Virus record (IMG/VR): IMGVR_UViG_3300044796_000055
Location: 1-39,103 of that record
DNA from: a virus
Reading direction: 5' to 3' (one strand)
Length of the DNA stretch: 39,103 bases
In this document: positions 6,746 through 15,397 of the stretch, in pieces
Position numbering within the stretch: the first letter of the stretch is position 1
Layout of the letters: the number at the start of each line of letters is the position of its first letter
The notes under the pieces: generated by a model
Told to the model about the DNA's origin: nothing
Databases searched by the model: none
The model's input: the letters and a program-made list of their open reading frames with translations, nothing else
Program-made: the position numbers and the translations under genes

Positions 6746-7249
6746 TCAGCCGAGCAGCGCTTCATACCCCTCGTCGGGCAGGATCGAGTAGATGTCGGGC
6801 CACTCGTGCAGCCACCCGGCGTAGCGCAGGGCCTCGCAGGCCAGGGCCGCACACTGCCAGCTCGGCTTGCGCGCGCTGCGGAAGCTCGGCACCCAGTCCC
6901 AGGTGACGATGTCGATCGCCATCGCCACGTCGGTGAGGAAGCCGTATTCGATCCCCACCTGCGCCTTGGCGAACTCGAGCAGCTTCGCGACGTCGCACTC
7001 GGGCGGTGGCGGCATGGTGACGGCGACGCCGCCCGGCGCCACCTCGTCGAGCCGGCAGGTCTCAGTGACGCCCTCCATCGTGGCCTGGATGACGAAGGGC
7101 ATCCCGTCGACGTCGACCAGGTCCGAGACGATGAACTTGTGGTTCCAGCGCGCGGTGCGGAACTTCAGCCACTCGCCGAGGCGGATGAGGCGCCCCATGA
7201 TCCCCGTGGTCCGCGCGAAGCCGATGTCGCCCGGATCGGCCGGGTTCAC
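6746..7249 (-). CDS. Permuted NlpC/P60 (YiiX-like) cysteine hydrolase
   Basis: 167 residues from GTG 7249 (GTGA overlap). The order of motifs fits the circularly permuted C40/YiiX class: GDIGF at 7-11, the His in WNHKFIVSDL (His37), then the Cys in SWQCAALACEAL (Cys133), the reverse of normal NlpC/P60. Such proteins cleave amide bonds in peptidoglycan or lipids. It follows the C39-like gene. It may be a wall hydrolase carried on the virion or an accessory lysin; the catalytic pair is a motif assignment by eye. Confidence 0.6.
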   Translation of the reverse strand: MNPADPGDIGFARTTGIMGRLIRLGEWLKFRTARWNHKFIVSDLVDVDGMPFVIQATMEGVTETCRLDEVAPGGVAVTMPPPPECDVAKLLEFAKAQVGIEYGFLTDVAMAIDIVTWDWVPSFRSARKPSWQCAALACEALRYAGWLHEWPDIYSILPDEGYEALLG

Positions 7250-8289
7250 AGCAGCCCGTGCGTGTACACCCGCAGGGCGTCCGCGATCAGTTCCTCGATG
7301 ACGTCGATGGCCTCGTGCTCCATCGCGGCGTCCGCCACCTTGTGCAGCCCGTGGAGGAAGCCCTTGATGTGATCGGGGACGGCCTCTATTTCGGCCTTGA
7401 GCTCCTCCCAGAGCGATTCGGCGGTGCTGGTGCCCGTCGGCGCCGCAGGAGCCGGAACGGGCGCAGGAGGCGTCGCTGCGGGCCGTATGGTGCCGTGCAC
7501 CGCGAGGAGCGCCGCGTCCATGGCCGCCCAGTTGATGTTCGGGTCTCCCCGCTTGCCGAAGACCCAGGCGTCGGTGACGTTGCGGTTCCGGTACTGGAGC
7601 ACGAAGGGCTGCGTGCCGCCCCAGGTGACCAGGACTCCGCCGCCCTCCCCGTCGCCGGCGACGACCAGCGTGTCGTGGCCTTCGCTCGGGTCCGGTCGGT
7701 CCCCCGGCCGCGATCCCCACGGGACGCGAGGGCTGGCCTCGAAGTCCGCCTCCGCGTCGTCGTCGAGGAGCTGGCCGATCGCGGCGACCTCGAACAGGTT
7801 CGCGTAGTAGTCGAGGCTCTTGATCGGGATCTCGGCGTACCAGTCGATCGCCCCGATCTTGTAGAGCCAGGCGAAGAGCGTGGCGTTGTCGACCCCCTGG
7901 TCCGGCTCATTGGCCGGCGCCGGCGGCGTGCCCGTCTCGCCGTTCGCGATGCCGTAGGCCCAGTAGGCCTCGGGGACGCTCCATCCGAAGGCGGCGAAGT
8001 ACGCACCGATCGCCTGTTCGAAGTCGCTGAGGACCTGGCCGCCGTGGTCGATCATGGCGATGCCGCAGTCGCCCATCCCGTCGGGGAATGCGGGCGGGTT
8101 CGTCGGGTCGGGCCCGTTGTTGTCCATGCCCCAGCTCGTGCGGCCGCCGGAGTGGTCGAACTTGAGGAAGGCGGTGGTGACGTCCTTCTTGCGGTCGTCG
8201 TGGATCAGATTCTCGATCGCGAGGCGCGGCTCGTGGCTCTCGCGAAAGATGCCTCGGCGCCCTGCGCTGCGGGTGGTCTCATCGGTCAT
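7246..8289 (-). CDS. C39/papain-like cysteine peptidase-type protein
   Basis: 347 residues, ATG 8289 with AGAGGAG upstream. The segment SWGMDNNG...MGDCGIAMIDH (Cys75) and the later GHDTLVVAGDGEGGGVLVTWG (His205, strand, Trp) follow the layout of a phage protein family with a papain/C39-like core. After a Pro/Ala linker (about 270-290) comes a helical C-terminal domain (SLWEELKAEIEAVPDHIKGF...). The family is found near lysis and tail genes in soil and actinobacterial phages. A peptidoglycan peptidase is the best guess; no substrate can be read from sequence. Confidence 0.55.
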   Translation of the reverse strand: MTDETTRSAGRRGIFRESHEPRLAIENLIHDDRKKDVTTAFLKFDHSGGRTSWGMDNNGPDPTNPPAFPDGMGDCGIAMIDHGGQVLSDFEQAIGAYFAAFGWSVPEAYWAYGIANGETGTPPAPANEPDQGVDNATLFAWLYKIGAIDWYAEIPIKSLDYYANLFEVAAIGQLLDDDAEADFEASPRVPWGSRPGDRPDPSEGHDTLVVAGDGEGGGVLVTWGGTQPFVLQYRNRNVTDAWVFGKRGDPNINWAAMDAALLAVHGTIRPAATPPAPVPAPAAPTGTSTAESLWEELKAEIEAVPDHIKGFLHGLHKVADAAMEHEAIDVIEELIADALRVYTHGLL

Positions 8290-8299
8290 GGGTGCTCCT

Positions 8300-8746
8300 C
8301 TAGGCGGATTGCGGGATCAGACTTACGACCGCCAAGGTTAACGCCACGGCGAGCAGCAGGGTGAGATAGACGCTGACGTAGCCGGCCAGTCCTCGGCGCT
8401 TGGTCCAGCCGATCCACCCGGCGACGGCCGCGCAGCCCCAGGCCGCGATGAACAGCGCCGGAGCCTTGGCGAAGAAGAAGAACGGCCAGATCGGGACCAG
8501 GGATCCGATGAGCGTGGCCACGAGCATCGTGCCGGCGACGGCGAGCCGCTCGCGCCAGGGTCCGTTGCCCTTCTCGTACTCGCCGGTCCCCATTGACACG
8601 CAGGCCGAGACGGCTGCGCCCAGTCCACCGACGGCGATCGCGCTCTCGGGCGAGTGGTGCAGCAGCAGCCCGAAGATCAGGCCGGTGATCGAGACCGTGC
8701 CGTCCCAGATTCCGAACACGCGCTCCTGGCGCTGCTCAGCCTTCAT
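8300..8746 (-). CDS. VIT1/CCC1-like five-helix membrane protein lacking the metal-binding loop
   Basis: 148 residues from ATG 8746. The head FGIWDGTVSITGLIFG and the segment AVGGLGAAVSACVSMGTGEY (SMGTGEY at 51-57) match the first two helices of the VIT1/CCC1 family of Fe/Mn vacuolar transporters, where SMgxGEY is conserved. Three further helices follow (about 69-91, 95-112, 120-145). Family members are usually about 230 residues with a cytosolic metal-binding domain between helices 2 and 3; here only about 12 residues (EKGNGPWRERLA) join them. It sits between lysin-type genes, where a holin is expected, so a repurposed holin or a reduced transporter are both possible. Confidence 0.6.
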   Translation of the reverse strand: MKAEQRQERVFGIWDGTVSITGLIFGLLLHHSPESAIAVGGLGAAVSACVSMGTGEYEKGNGPWRERLAVAGTMLVATLIGSLVPIWPFFFFAKAPALFIAAWGCAAVAGWIGWTKRRGLAGYVSVYLTLLLAVALTLAVVSLIPQSA

Positions 8747-9275
8747 GGGTCTGGTCGTGGCGCCCGATGGCGTCGAGAAGTTCGACCTTCGATCCCTCGG
8801 TGACGTGGGCGAGCTCTCTCGCGTCCTTGTCGAGCGCCAGCTTCACGTCAGTGCCGGCGATGACGATGTTCTGGATCATGGTGTGGATCTCGCCGACCTG
8901 CGACTCGGTACGCCGTGAGATCCCCAGCGCCTCGGCCGCGATGCCCTCGGTGCGCCTCGAGGTGCCGTTGGCCTCGTCCATGCGCTTTTCGAGGACGGCC
9001 TGGCCCCTGCTCACCCCGGCAACCTCAGAGGCCATGGCCCGCGTGGCGAGCTCGACGTCGTGCAGCTTCTCGGGCGCACCCACGACGACGCTGCCGTCGA
9101 TCTGCTTGCCGCCGTCGATCCAGAAGTCCACCGCGCGCCGGCGCTCGAGACGCTCTGCGTCGGCCTTGGCTCGCTCCTTGCGCTCCGGGTGGATGATCGC
9201 GCCGTAGATGCCGCCGGCCGTTCCGATGGCGGAGCTGACGACGCCGACCGCTATCCACAGGCCATCGGTGTTCAC
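8736..9275 (-). CDS. N-anchored coiled-coil protein (DUF2746-like, holin/lysis-region type)
   Basis: 179 residues from GTG 9275 (one-base overlap with the lysin stop). The N-terminal membrane segment LWIAVGVVSSAIGTAGGIYGAII is followed by a charged helical stalk (ERKERAKADAERLERRR) and a long coiled coil to the end. The layout resembles DUF2746 proteins next to endolysins in actinobacteriophages. It could help lysis (holin-like or spanin-like) or be a minor virion protein. It overlaps the VIT-like gene by 11 bases, so the two are co-translated. Confidence 0.6.
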   Translation of the reverse strand: MNTDGLWIAVGVVSSAIGTAGGIYGAIIHPERKERAKADAERLERRRAVDFWIDGGKQIDGSVVVGAPEKLHDVELATRAMASEVAGVSRGQAVLEKRMDEANGTSRRTEGIAAEALGISRRTESQVGEIHTMIQNIVIAGTDVKLALDKDARELAHVTEGSKVELLDAIGRHDQTHEG

Positions 9276-9880
9276 TATGGCCTCGGGTTCGGGTAGTCCG
9301 CGTCGGCGTATTCGGTCGGGTTCGCAGGGTGCGAAGCGGGCGCGGGCTCGAACTGCGTGCCGGTCCAGATGAAGATCGGCCAGCCGTTGTTGATCGCCAT
9401 CGTCGCCTCAGCCGGGTTGAGCAGTTTTACGAGCTTGGCGCGCTCGAGCTGCAGCGGCGTCGGGAACTGCGTGGCGATCGGAAGCGCCAGCGACGGCCTC
9501 GTGCGGAACTCCCAGGCATCGGTATTGAAGGGCTTGAGCCCGATCAGCGTCCCGGTCTCCTCGGCTTCGAAGACCCAGCCGGGCTTCGCGTACATCATGA
9601 CGTGGCCGGGGTTCGCCTCGCTCGGATCGCCCTGGATGAAGAGCCCGTCGCCCGGCTCATTGGGCAGCGCGCGGTCGTCGCAGGGCCACTCGCGGTACGT
9701 CGTCTCGGTCGGTCGGATCAGCGTCACGCCGACGTGCGCCCAGGCCGCGACGAAGAGCCCGTCGCAGTCGGCTCCCCCGCTCTGCGGCCACGTGCCGCCC
9801 CAGACGTAGGGCTTGCCGGTGAGGGTCGTTTCCGCCCAGGCCAAAGCCGCGGCGCCAGCATTCTCACGAGTGAAGGTCAC
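9275..9880 (-). CDS. NlpC/P60 endopeptidase (endolysin candidate)
   Basis: 201 residues from GTG 9880. Classical NlpC/P60 order: KPYVWGGTWPQSGGADCDGL with nucleophile Cys39, then NPGHVMMY with His93, then GWVFEAEETG as the third strand. These enzymes cut D-Glu-meso-DAP type bonds in peptidoglycan stems. The C-terminal 60 residues (QLERAKLVKLLNPAEATMAINNGWPIFIWTG...) may be a small wall-binding tail. Its place between tail-tip genes and membrane proteins makes it the most likely endolysin, although a virion-carried hydrolase is possible. The best AGGAG lies unusually far upstream. Confidence 0.75.
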   Translation of the reverse strand: MTFTRENAGAAALAWAETTLTGKPYVWGGTWPQSGGADCDGLFVAAWAHVGVTLIRPTETTYREWPCDDRALPNEPGDGLFIQGDPSEANPGHVMMYAKPGWVFEAEETGTLIGLKPFNTDAWEFRTRPSLALPIATQFPTPLQLERAKLVKLLNPAEATMAINNGWPIFIWTGTQFEPAPASHPANPTEYADADYPNPRP

Positions 9881-9918
9881 GGTTTCAGGTTAGTGCTCCT
9901 GATCGGACGCCTCGCGGA

Positions 9919-10806
9919 CTAGGCCATCATTGCGAATTGCATAGAGGCCACGGCGCCGAAGGCGAGCGCGTAGTAGAGGCCGCTTGCGGGCAGCGTCGTC
10001 GGGTGCCAGGTGATCCCGTCGTAGGAGTAGGCGGCCGCCGTCGAGGGGTCGGTGTTGACCGCGACGTAGACGCCGTCGCCCCAAGTGACGGTCTGCCAGG
10101 ACCCGCTCGGCATTGATCGCAGCGTCCACGTGACGCCATCGGGCGAGGTCATGGCGTACCCGGCGCCGGACGGGCTCACGGCCACGAACTGCCCGTCGGC
10201 GAACACGACGGAGGTCCAGTCGTGCCCCGGGCACGTCTGCGGCGTCCAGGTGGTCCCGTCGGGGGAGGTCGCAGCGACGCCGTTGCTCACGAGCACGAAC
10301 GTCCCAGCCCCCCAGGCAACGTCCTGCGCGGGCGAGGTAGTGACCGCCAGCGTCCACGTGACGCCATCGGGCGAGTAGGCGGCTTGAGCGCTGCCGAGGA
10401 CGGCCACGAACACGCTCCCGTTGTACGTCGCTGCTCCGCTGGAGAAGATTCCACCCGGCAGCGTGGCGGTGGTCCACGTCACGCCATCGGGTGAAGTGAA
10501 CACCATCCCCGGTCCGACATGAGTGTCTGTTTCGCCGTAGACGACGAAGTAGCCGTCCGAGAATTTCACCGACCCCCAGTAGTTGGCGACCGGAAGATTG
10601 TGCGTGCTCCACGTCACGCCGTCGGGTGAAGTGAAATAGAGAGTCCCCTTCCCGGGGCCAAGCGCCAACCACAGCCCAGCGCCGAAGGCGAGGTAGTAGA
10701 TGTTCGTGGCAGGTGACAGATCAGCGGTCCAGGTGATCCCGTCCGGCGAGGTGGCGGCGTCGGAAGACCCGTTCGCAATGGCGAGGAACTGCGTCGGAGT
10801 TGGCAT
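9919..10806 (-). CDS. Seven-bladed Asp-box beta-propeller tail protein
   Basis: 295 residues from ATG 10806 (TAATG overlap). The Asp-box motif SPDG(V/I/T)TWT occurs six times with a seventh variant (SYDGITWHP), spaced about 35-45 residues apart. Each is preceded by strands of the type G.FVAV. This predicts a seven-bladed sialidase/BNR-like propeller, but no sialidase catalytic residues are evident. Sugar or receptor binding at the tail tip is the likely role. The DNA around each motif (gtgacgccatcgggcga) is also repeated, suggesting growth by blade duplication. Confidence 0.75.
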   Translation of the reverse strand: MPTPTQFLAIANGSSDAATSPDGITWTADLSPATNIYYLAFGAGLWLALGPGKGTLYFTSPDGVTWSTHNLPVANYWGSVKFSDGYFVVYGETDTHVGPGMVFTSPDGVTWTTATLPGGIFSSGAATYNGSVFVAVLGSAQAAYSPDGVTWTLAVTTSPAQDVAWGAGTFVLVSNGVAATSPDGTTWTPQTCPGHDWTSVVFADGQFVAVSPSGAGYAMTSPDGVTWTLRSMPSGSWQTVTWGDGVYVAVNTDPSTAAAYSYDGITWHPTTLPASGLYYALAFGAVASMQFAMMA

Positions 10807-11240
10807 TACGGCGAACTATCCAGCGCGATGTCGAAGCTCAGGTCGCCGGTCCCCGAGGGCGAGCTGAGGACCACCGCGATCTCGTCCAGGTCGGCAAGGT
10901 CGAACGTCCCCGAGGGCAGCACCCATCCGGTGCTGGTCGGCGACAGGCTGATCGATCCAAGGCCCGGGACTCCGGTGCCGTTCAGCGTCACCTCAGCGGT
11001 TACGGTGCCGCTGCTCACAGATCCCACGACGCCGTAGAGCTGGAGCAGGGCACCCGGCGCGACCGCGACGCGGAACAGTGGCAACGTGTACGCCGCTAGT
11101 GGTCCTATGAGGTCGTAGGTCTTGGTGTAGCGACGGAAGATCCCGCCTCCGGCGTCTGCCCACACGCCGGCGTCGCTGCCGTCTCCCTTGGAGGTGTAGA
11201 CCCTCCCGGCCTGGTTCGTGCGCGGTGGGAAGTTGCCCAT
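10806..11240 (-). CDS. Minor tail protein, beta-rich
   Basis: 144 residues. ATG 11240 is chosen because AGGAGCTGAG precedes it and the upstream gene ends one base away. The head MGNFPPRTNQAGRVYTSKGD and a jelly-roll-like body with GTVTAEVTLNGTG and DLADLDEIAVVLSS suggest a virion beta-sandwich. It sits between the large tail-tip protein and the propeller, so it may be the adaptor linking them. Confidence 0.6.
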   Translation of the reverse strand: MGNFPPRTNQAGRVYTSKGDGSDAGVWADAGGGIFRRYTKTYDLIGPLAAYTLPLFRVAVAPGALLQLYGVVGSVSSGTVTAEVTLNGTGVPGLGSISLSPTSTGWVLPSGTFDLADLDEIAVVLSSPSGTGDLSFDIALDSSP

Positions 11241-11241
11241 C

Positions 11242-13437
11242 TCAGCTCCTGATCGGATACGGGTCGAGGCCGAAGCTGGTGCGCCAGGTGCCGGCGGCCA
11301 TGGAGTACTCGTGCGCGATCGACTCGATGACCATGTCCGTGTCGATGATGCCGACCTCGCTCGGGTAGGTCCCCGACGTCGAGGCGCCGGGCGGCGTGTT
11401 CTTGAAGGTGACCGGATCGGCGATCGCCGCGCCCAGCATGGCCGTGAGGTTGATCCCGTTGGACGCCTCAGCGCGCAGTTCGACGTTGTCCACGCGCGGC
11501 AGGGGGTCGCGGTAGAGGTGGCCGAGGAACTTGGCGGTCTGCAGCGCCGCGAGGAGGTTCTGGTGCAGCGTGTCGGACTTCTCGAGCGTCGTGTAGCCCC
11601 AGCGCGCCTCGGCTGCGGTGTTGTTGTAGATCTGCTCGACGCCGGCCTGCGGGGTGATCTTGACGCTCGTCCAGATGTCCGCGTCGTCGCGTGGCGCCTG
11701 CAGGCTCGGGCCGTAGTACGGGTAGTCCGAGGTGCCGTCATCGGTCCACACGTGGTCCCCGGTCGGCGTCGTGTAGCTCGGCGTCCAGGTCTCGGCGACC
11801 GGGTCCCAGGTGCCGAAGTAGTTCTGGTTGAGGAAGCCGACCGTGCCGTCGGGGCGCTGGTAGAAGAGCCCGATGTCGGTGTCGGTGATCTCCAGGATCA
11901 GGTCGAGCGCGGCCGAGTCGATCACCGGCGTGTCCCAGTACCAGGGCTCGACGTCGAGGAAGCCGTTGCCGCTCGCGGCGTTCACCCAGGGCGTCGAGGA
12001 GTTGTTGATGTAGTACCAGTCGGCATTGAGCACGATCGCGCCGGCGCTGATCGTCCCGAAGCCCGCGAGGCAGAGAATCTCAGCGATCCGGTCGCCTGAG
12101 AGCACGGGCGATTGCTGCGTGTTGGTCGGTCCCTGCAGGAGGTGCCCGGCGATCCACCTGTTCAGGACCATGTCGGCGGTGATGGCCGAGGAGGAGGTCA
12201 CGACCTCGTCGATCATCAGCGCCGCCGGGTTGAGCTCGCCCTGCACCCCGAGGTAGGCCGGGGACATCGTGATCGCGGTGAGGTCGTCCTCGAGCGCGAA
12301 GAAGTGCCCGTCGACGTAGCCCTTGAGGTAGGTGCCGTCCTTGACGACGCCGACGTGGTGCCAGTAGCCGTCGTCGACCTTGATCCCCGAGGTGGCCGCC
12401 CCCGAGGTCGTCGCGACCTCGAGCACGCCGTTGGCGTTGACGTCCATCCACAGGGCCGTCGCCTCGAGGATGGCAATGGTGGCGAGGCTGCTCCCCGCGG
12501 CCTGGGCCATGCCCTGGCCGAGGATCCAGAAGTCGATCGCGCTCGCCGTGATGCTGCCGCTCTCGGGGACCACGAGCGACCCGGTCGGCGTCGAGCCCCC
12601 GTTGCAGAGGTCCACACAGCCGTCGGTGTCGTAGATCATCGCGCCGTACTGCGGGAACGACACGGCGCCTTCGAAGTAGCCGCCGGCGCTGCCCACCAGG
12701 TCGGTCATGGCGGTGCGGTAGGCGCTGCCGGTCCCCGAGCTCACGCCGACCGTGGCGTTGGTCACCGTGAAGCCGGTATAGGCACCCGGGGATCCGATCA
12801 TGGACGCGATCGCGACGTGCTCGAAGTTCAGCGCGGATCCCGAGCTCGCGGTCAGCCCGAGGATGGTCACGGCGTCGCCGACGCTGAAGTTGCCCAGCGC
12901 CTGGTAGGTCACGGTCGTGCCGTTGCCCACCGCCGAGGTCACGATCGCGGTCTGGCTCTGGCTGCAGCGGTACCAGTGCGTGGTCGCGGCGTTGTTGGCG
13001 TAGCTCTCCCAGAAGCCCGAGCTCGCCATCTTGTGCAGGCTGAGCTGCTTGAGGAAGTCCGAGGCGTTGACCTTGATCTCCCAGCTGCTCTGGGCCTTGA
13101 TGACCGGGACGGCCGAGTCGATGATGCCGTAGAAGACCGGGTAGGTGATCGTCAGCCAGGTGGCCGTGACCTTGATCGGAAGCCGGGCCTGGATGACGTA
13201 GCCGCTGGCGTTGCCCGGGCTGGCGCCCCCGTTGTAGAAGAAGCCGGTGCGCCCGTTCACGCTCATCTCGAGCGTGCCCGCCTCCACCCGATCGAGGAAA
13301 TGCTGCTTGCCGGACTTGGTCTTGAAGTCCAGGACGTGCTGGCTGCATTCGGTCCAGGTCTGGCTCAGGTCGTAGAGGCTCGAGGGGTTGAAGGCGATCT
13401 CCACCGAGAGCGCCGGCAGGGTCGGGACGAGGGTCAA
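11242..13437 (-). CDS. Large tail-tip/baseplate protein with LamG-like domain
   Basis: 731 residues from TTG 13437 (TTGA overlap with the small upstream gene). The N-terminal part (FNPSSLYDLSQTWTECS..., GRTGFFYNGGASPGNASGYV) and the C-terminal part (TFKNTPPG...VIESIAHEYSMAAGTWRT) look like the split hub domain of siphovirus tail-tip proteins. Inserted are a beta module at about 160-240 (similar to E1-FCCH-like phage inserts) and a LamG/concanavalin-like domain at about 290-420 (DDGYWHHVGVVKDGTYLKGY, VDGHFFALEDD). The latter probably binds carbohydrate. It follows the tape-measure gene directly. Confidence 0.7.
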   Translation of the reverse strand: MTLVPTLPALSVEIAFNPSSLYDLSQTWTECSQHVLDFKTKSGKQHFLDRVEAGTLEMSVNGRTGFFYNGGASPGNASGYVIQARLPIKVTATWLTITYPVFYGIIDSAVPVIKAQSSWEIKVNASDFLKQLSLHKMASSGFWESYANNAATTHWYRCSQSQTAIVTSAVGNGTTVTYQALGNFSVGDAVTILGLTASSGSALNFEHVAIASMIGSPGAYTGFTVTNATVGVSSGTGSAYRTAMTDLVGSAGGYFEGAVSFPQYGAMIYDTDGCVDLCNGGSTPTGSLVVPESGSITASAIDFWILGQGMAQAAGSSLATIAILEATALWMDVNANGVLEVATTSGAATSGIKVDDGYWHHVGVVKDGTYLKGYVDGHFFALEDDLTAITMSPAYLGVQGELNPAALMIDEVVTSSSAITADMVLNRWIAGHLLQGPTNTQQSPVLSGDRIAEILCLAGFGTISAGAIVLNADWYYINNSSTPWVNAASGNGFLDVEPWYWDTPVIDSAALDLILEITDTDIGLFYQRPDGTVGFLNQNYFGTWDPVAETWTPSYTTPTGDHVWTDDGTSDYPYYGPSLQAPRDDADIWTSVKITPQAGVEQIYNNTAAEARWGYTTLEKSDTLHQNLLAALQTAKFLGHLYRDPLPRVDNVELRAEASNGINLTAMLGAAIADPVTFKNTPPGASTSGTYPSEVGIIDTDMVIESIAHEYSMAAGTWRTSFGLDPYPIRS

Positions 13438-13658
13438 AACACCCTCTGGTTCGGGACGACGCGGGGCTTGGGGCGCTGCGCGTACTTGCCGTAGCGATTC
13501 CCGGTGGCGCGCGCGGCGCGCACCTCGGCGTCGCGGACGGCCAGCGCGATCGCCGCGATGATCGCGGGGTTGTCCAGGAGCCCTTCGCCGAGTATCTGGC
13601 TGGAGATCTCGATCTCGATGGCGAGGTCCTGCTCGAGCCCGTTGTCGCCCGTGTTCAT
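13434..13658 (-). CDS. Small tail protein, unknown
   Basis: 74 residues from ATG 13658 (ATGA overlap with the tape measure). An acidic helical head (LEQDLAIEIEISSQILGEGLLDNPAIIAAIALAVRDAEVRA) precedes a basic tail (NRYGKYAQRPKPR). Position between tape measure and tail tip suggests a distal-tail accessory; no homologous family is recognised. Confidence 0.6.
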   Translation of the reverse strand: MNTGDNGLEQDLAIEIEISSQILGEGLLDNPAIIAAIALAVRDAEVRAARATGNRYGKYAQRPKPRVVPNQRVF

Positions 13659-15397
13659 CGCGTCACCTTGACGTGCCAGGTGCTCGTCCCTCCGGGCCGG
13701 GTCGGGCCATAGACCTCGCCCCCGTGCTTCTCCTTGAGGATCTGCTCATTGCGCTTGCTCAGTGCGGCCGTGTCGGCGCCGGTGCTCGGATGAACGATCT
13801 TGCCCGTGAGCTCGTCGATCGCGGTGGCCAGGTCGTTGATCGGGTTCAGGTCGCCCCCGCTGGTGAGGACGTTGCCGACCTTCTTGCCGATCGCGGTTCG
13901 CAGCAGCAGGGAGGCACCTTCGAAGGCCACGACGCCGGCAGCGAATATCCCGACCGAGGCTCCGAGCGATGCGCCGCCGGCCAGCCCGGCCTCGCCGGCG
14001 AGTGCTCCTTCTCCGGCGACGCCCACGCCGCCCTCAGTCGCGGTGGCAGCGGTATTCGCGGCGATCTGGGCGAGCAGCCCGGTCTGGACCTTGGCATTGA
14101 GCGAGCCCCAGATCGAGGCCACGGTCGTGTAGAGCTTGTAGCCGACCGCGGTGGCGAAGAGCGCGCCGGCGCCGGCCATGAGGGCCTTCATGGCGTCGGG
14201 GTGCTTGTCGAGGTAGTTCATCGCCCCGATCAGGTCGTTGGCGCCCTCCTTCATGTACGGCAGGAGCTTCAGCCCGAAGCTGATCGCGGCGTTCTTGAGC
14301 CGCTCCTCGATGATCTTCATCTCATTGTCGAGCTGCTCCGCGGCCCTCGAGGCGGCCGTGTTCAGCCCGGACCCGCTGGCGTTGTTGGCCTTGGTGATCG
14401 TATCGCTCACGGAGTTGATGTTCTTGATCAGCGCCATGCCCGCGCCCACGCCGGTGGCGCCGAAGATCGCGGTGAGGTAGCGCTGGAGCTGCGGCAGGCT
14501 GCCGTCGGCCGTGGCCTTGAGGTACTTGAGCCCGTTCACCAGCCCGTCGGGCCCGGTGAAGGCGGCCTTGGTCTTGTCCGCGTTGAGTCCCACGCTCTCA
14601 AGGGAGAGCACCCAGGACGCGGTCTCGAGCGTGTTGCCCTTGGTGCTCGCCTTCAGGGTCTCCATCGGTCCCTGCAGGGTGCCGAGCTTGTTGACGAAGG
14701 TGGCGATCTGGCGGGTCTGGGTGATGCCGGCCATGGAGAACTCATTGGCCACCGCGACGGCCTCGCCGGCGCTCTGGTGGTAGGCGGCGAAGGCGGCGCC
14801 CACCTTGCCCTGCAGGAGGCTCACGACGCCGCTCAGGCCGCTCTCATTGCCCTTCAGCGCGATGGTCAGCAGGTCGGCGACCTTGGCGGCGCTCATGCCG
14901 GTGGTGATGCCCAGGTTCTGGGCGGCGATCAGCGACTGCGTGTTGTCGACGTCGGCGCCGCCGGCGATCAGGGTGAGCTTGGCCGCGGCCGCGACCGCGG
15001 CGTCCGCGCGGGCCCTCGAGTACCCGGCCGCCTCCACCGCGCCGTAGGCGGCGACGATGTCCTCGGCGCTCTGGCCGGTCTGGTCCGAGATCTGCAGGGA
15101 GGTGGTGCCGATGTGCTTGAGCATCGAATCGGTGACGTTGGTCGTGTTGCGGACCTTGTCCAGTGCCTCTTGGTACTTGAGCGCGAAGTCCGCTGAGATC
15201 GCGGTGATCGCCAGCCCGACGCCGATGACGGCCGTGGATGCCTTGGAGGCGAAGGAGCTGAAGCCGCCGCCGCTCTTGTCGGCGACGCCGCTGAGCTCCT
15301 CCATCTTCACGCCGGCCTCGTCGATCGAGGCGTTGAACTCCTTGGAGTCGGCCAGCAGGCTCACCACGACGGGCGGGAAGAAGGAGTCGAAGGCCAC
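13655..15397 (-). CDS. Tape-measure protein
   Basis: 580 residues from GTG 15397 (TAGTG overlap). Residues about 50-330 match the TP901-1-type tape-measure core: FALKYQEALDKVRNTTNVTD, ADDIV-like QSAEDIVAAYGAVEAAGYS, TGMSAAKVADLLTIALK, and the TAIFGATGVGAGMALIKNI segment. Hydrophobic Ala/Gly-rich stretches follow (about 410-500), usual for the part that enters the membrane. At roughly 0.15 nm per residue the tail would be about 85-90 nm, short for a siphovirus. It is chaperoned by the products of 15899-16578. Confidence 0.87.
   Translation of the reverse strand: MAFDSFFPPVVVSLLADSKEFNASIDEAGVKMEELSGVADKSGGGFSSFASKASTAVIGVGLAITAISADFALKYQEALDKVRNTTNVTDSMLKHIGTTSLQISDQTGQSAEDIVAAYGAVEAAGYSRARADAAVAAAAKLTLIAGGADVDNTQSLIAAQNLGITTGMSAAKVADLLTIALKGNESGLSGVVSLLQGKVGAAFAAYHQSAGEAVAVANEFSMAGITQTRQIATFVNKLGTLQGPMETLKASTKGNTLETASWVLSLESVGLNADKTKAAFTGPDGLVNGLKYLKATADGSLPQLQRYLTAIFGATGVGAGMALIKNINSVSDTITKANNASGSGLNTAASRAAEQLDNEMKIIEERLKNAAISFGLKLLPYMKEGANDLIGAMNYLDKHPDAMKALMAGAGALFATAVGYKLYTTVASIWGSLNAKVQTGLLAQIAANTAATATEGGVGVAGEGALAGEAGLAGGASLGASVGIFAAGVVAFEGASLLLRTAIGKKVGNVLTSGGDLNPINDLATAIDELTGKIVHPSTGADTAALSKRNEQILKEKHGGEVYGPTRPGGTSTWHVKVTR

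Noticed and set aside
11218-15196. Several long plus-strand frames opposite tail genes
   Set aside because: All mirror minus-strand genes with clear families and coupling; they lack ribosome sites and have Arg/Gly/Val-rich shadow composition.
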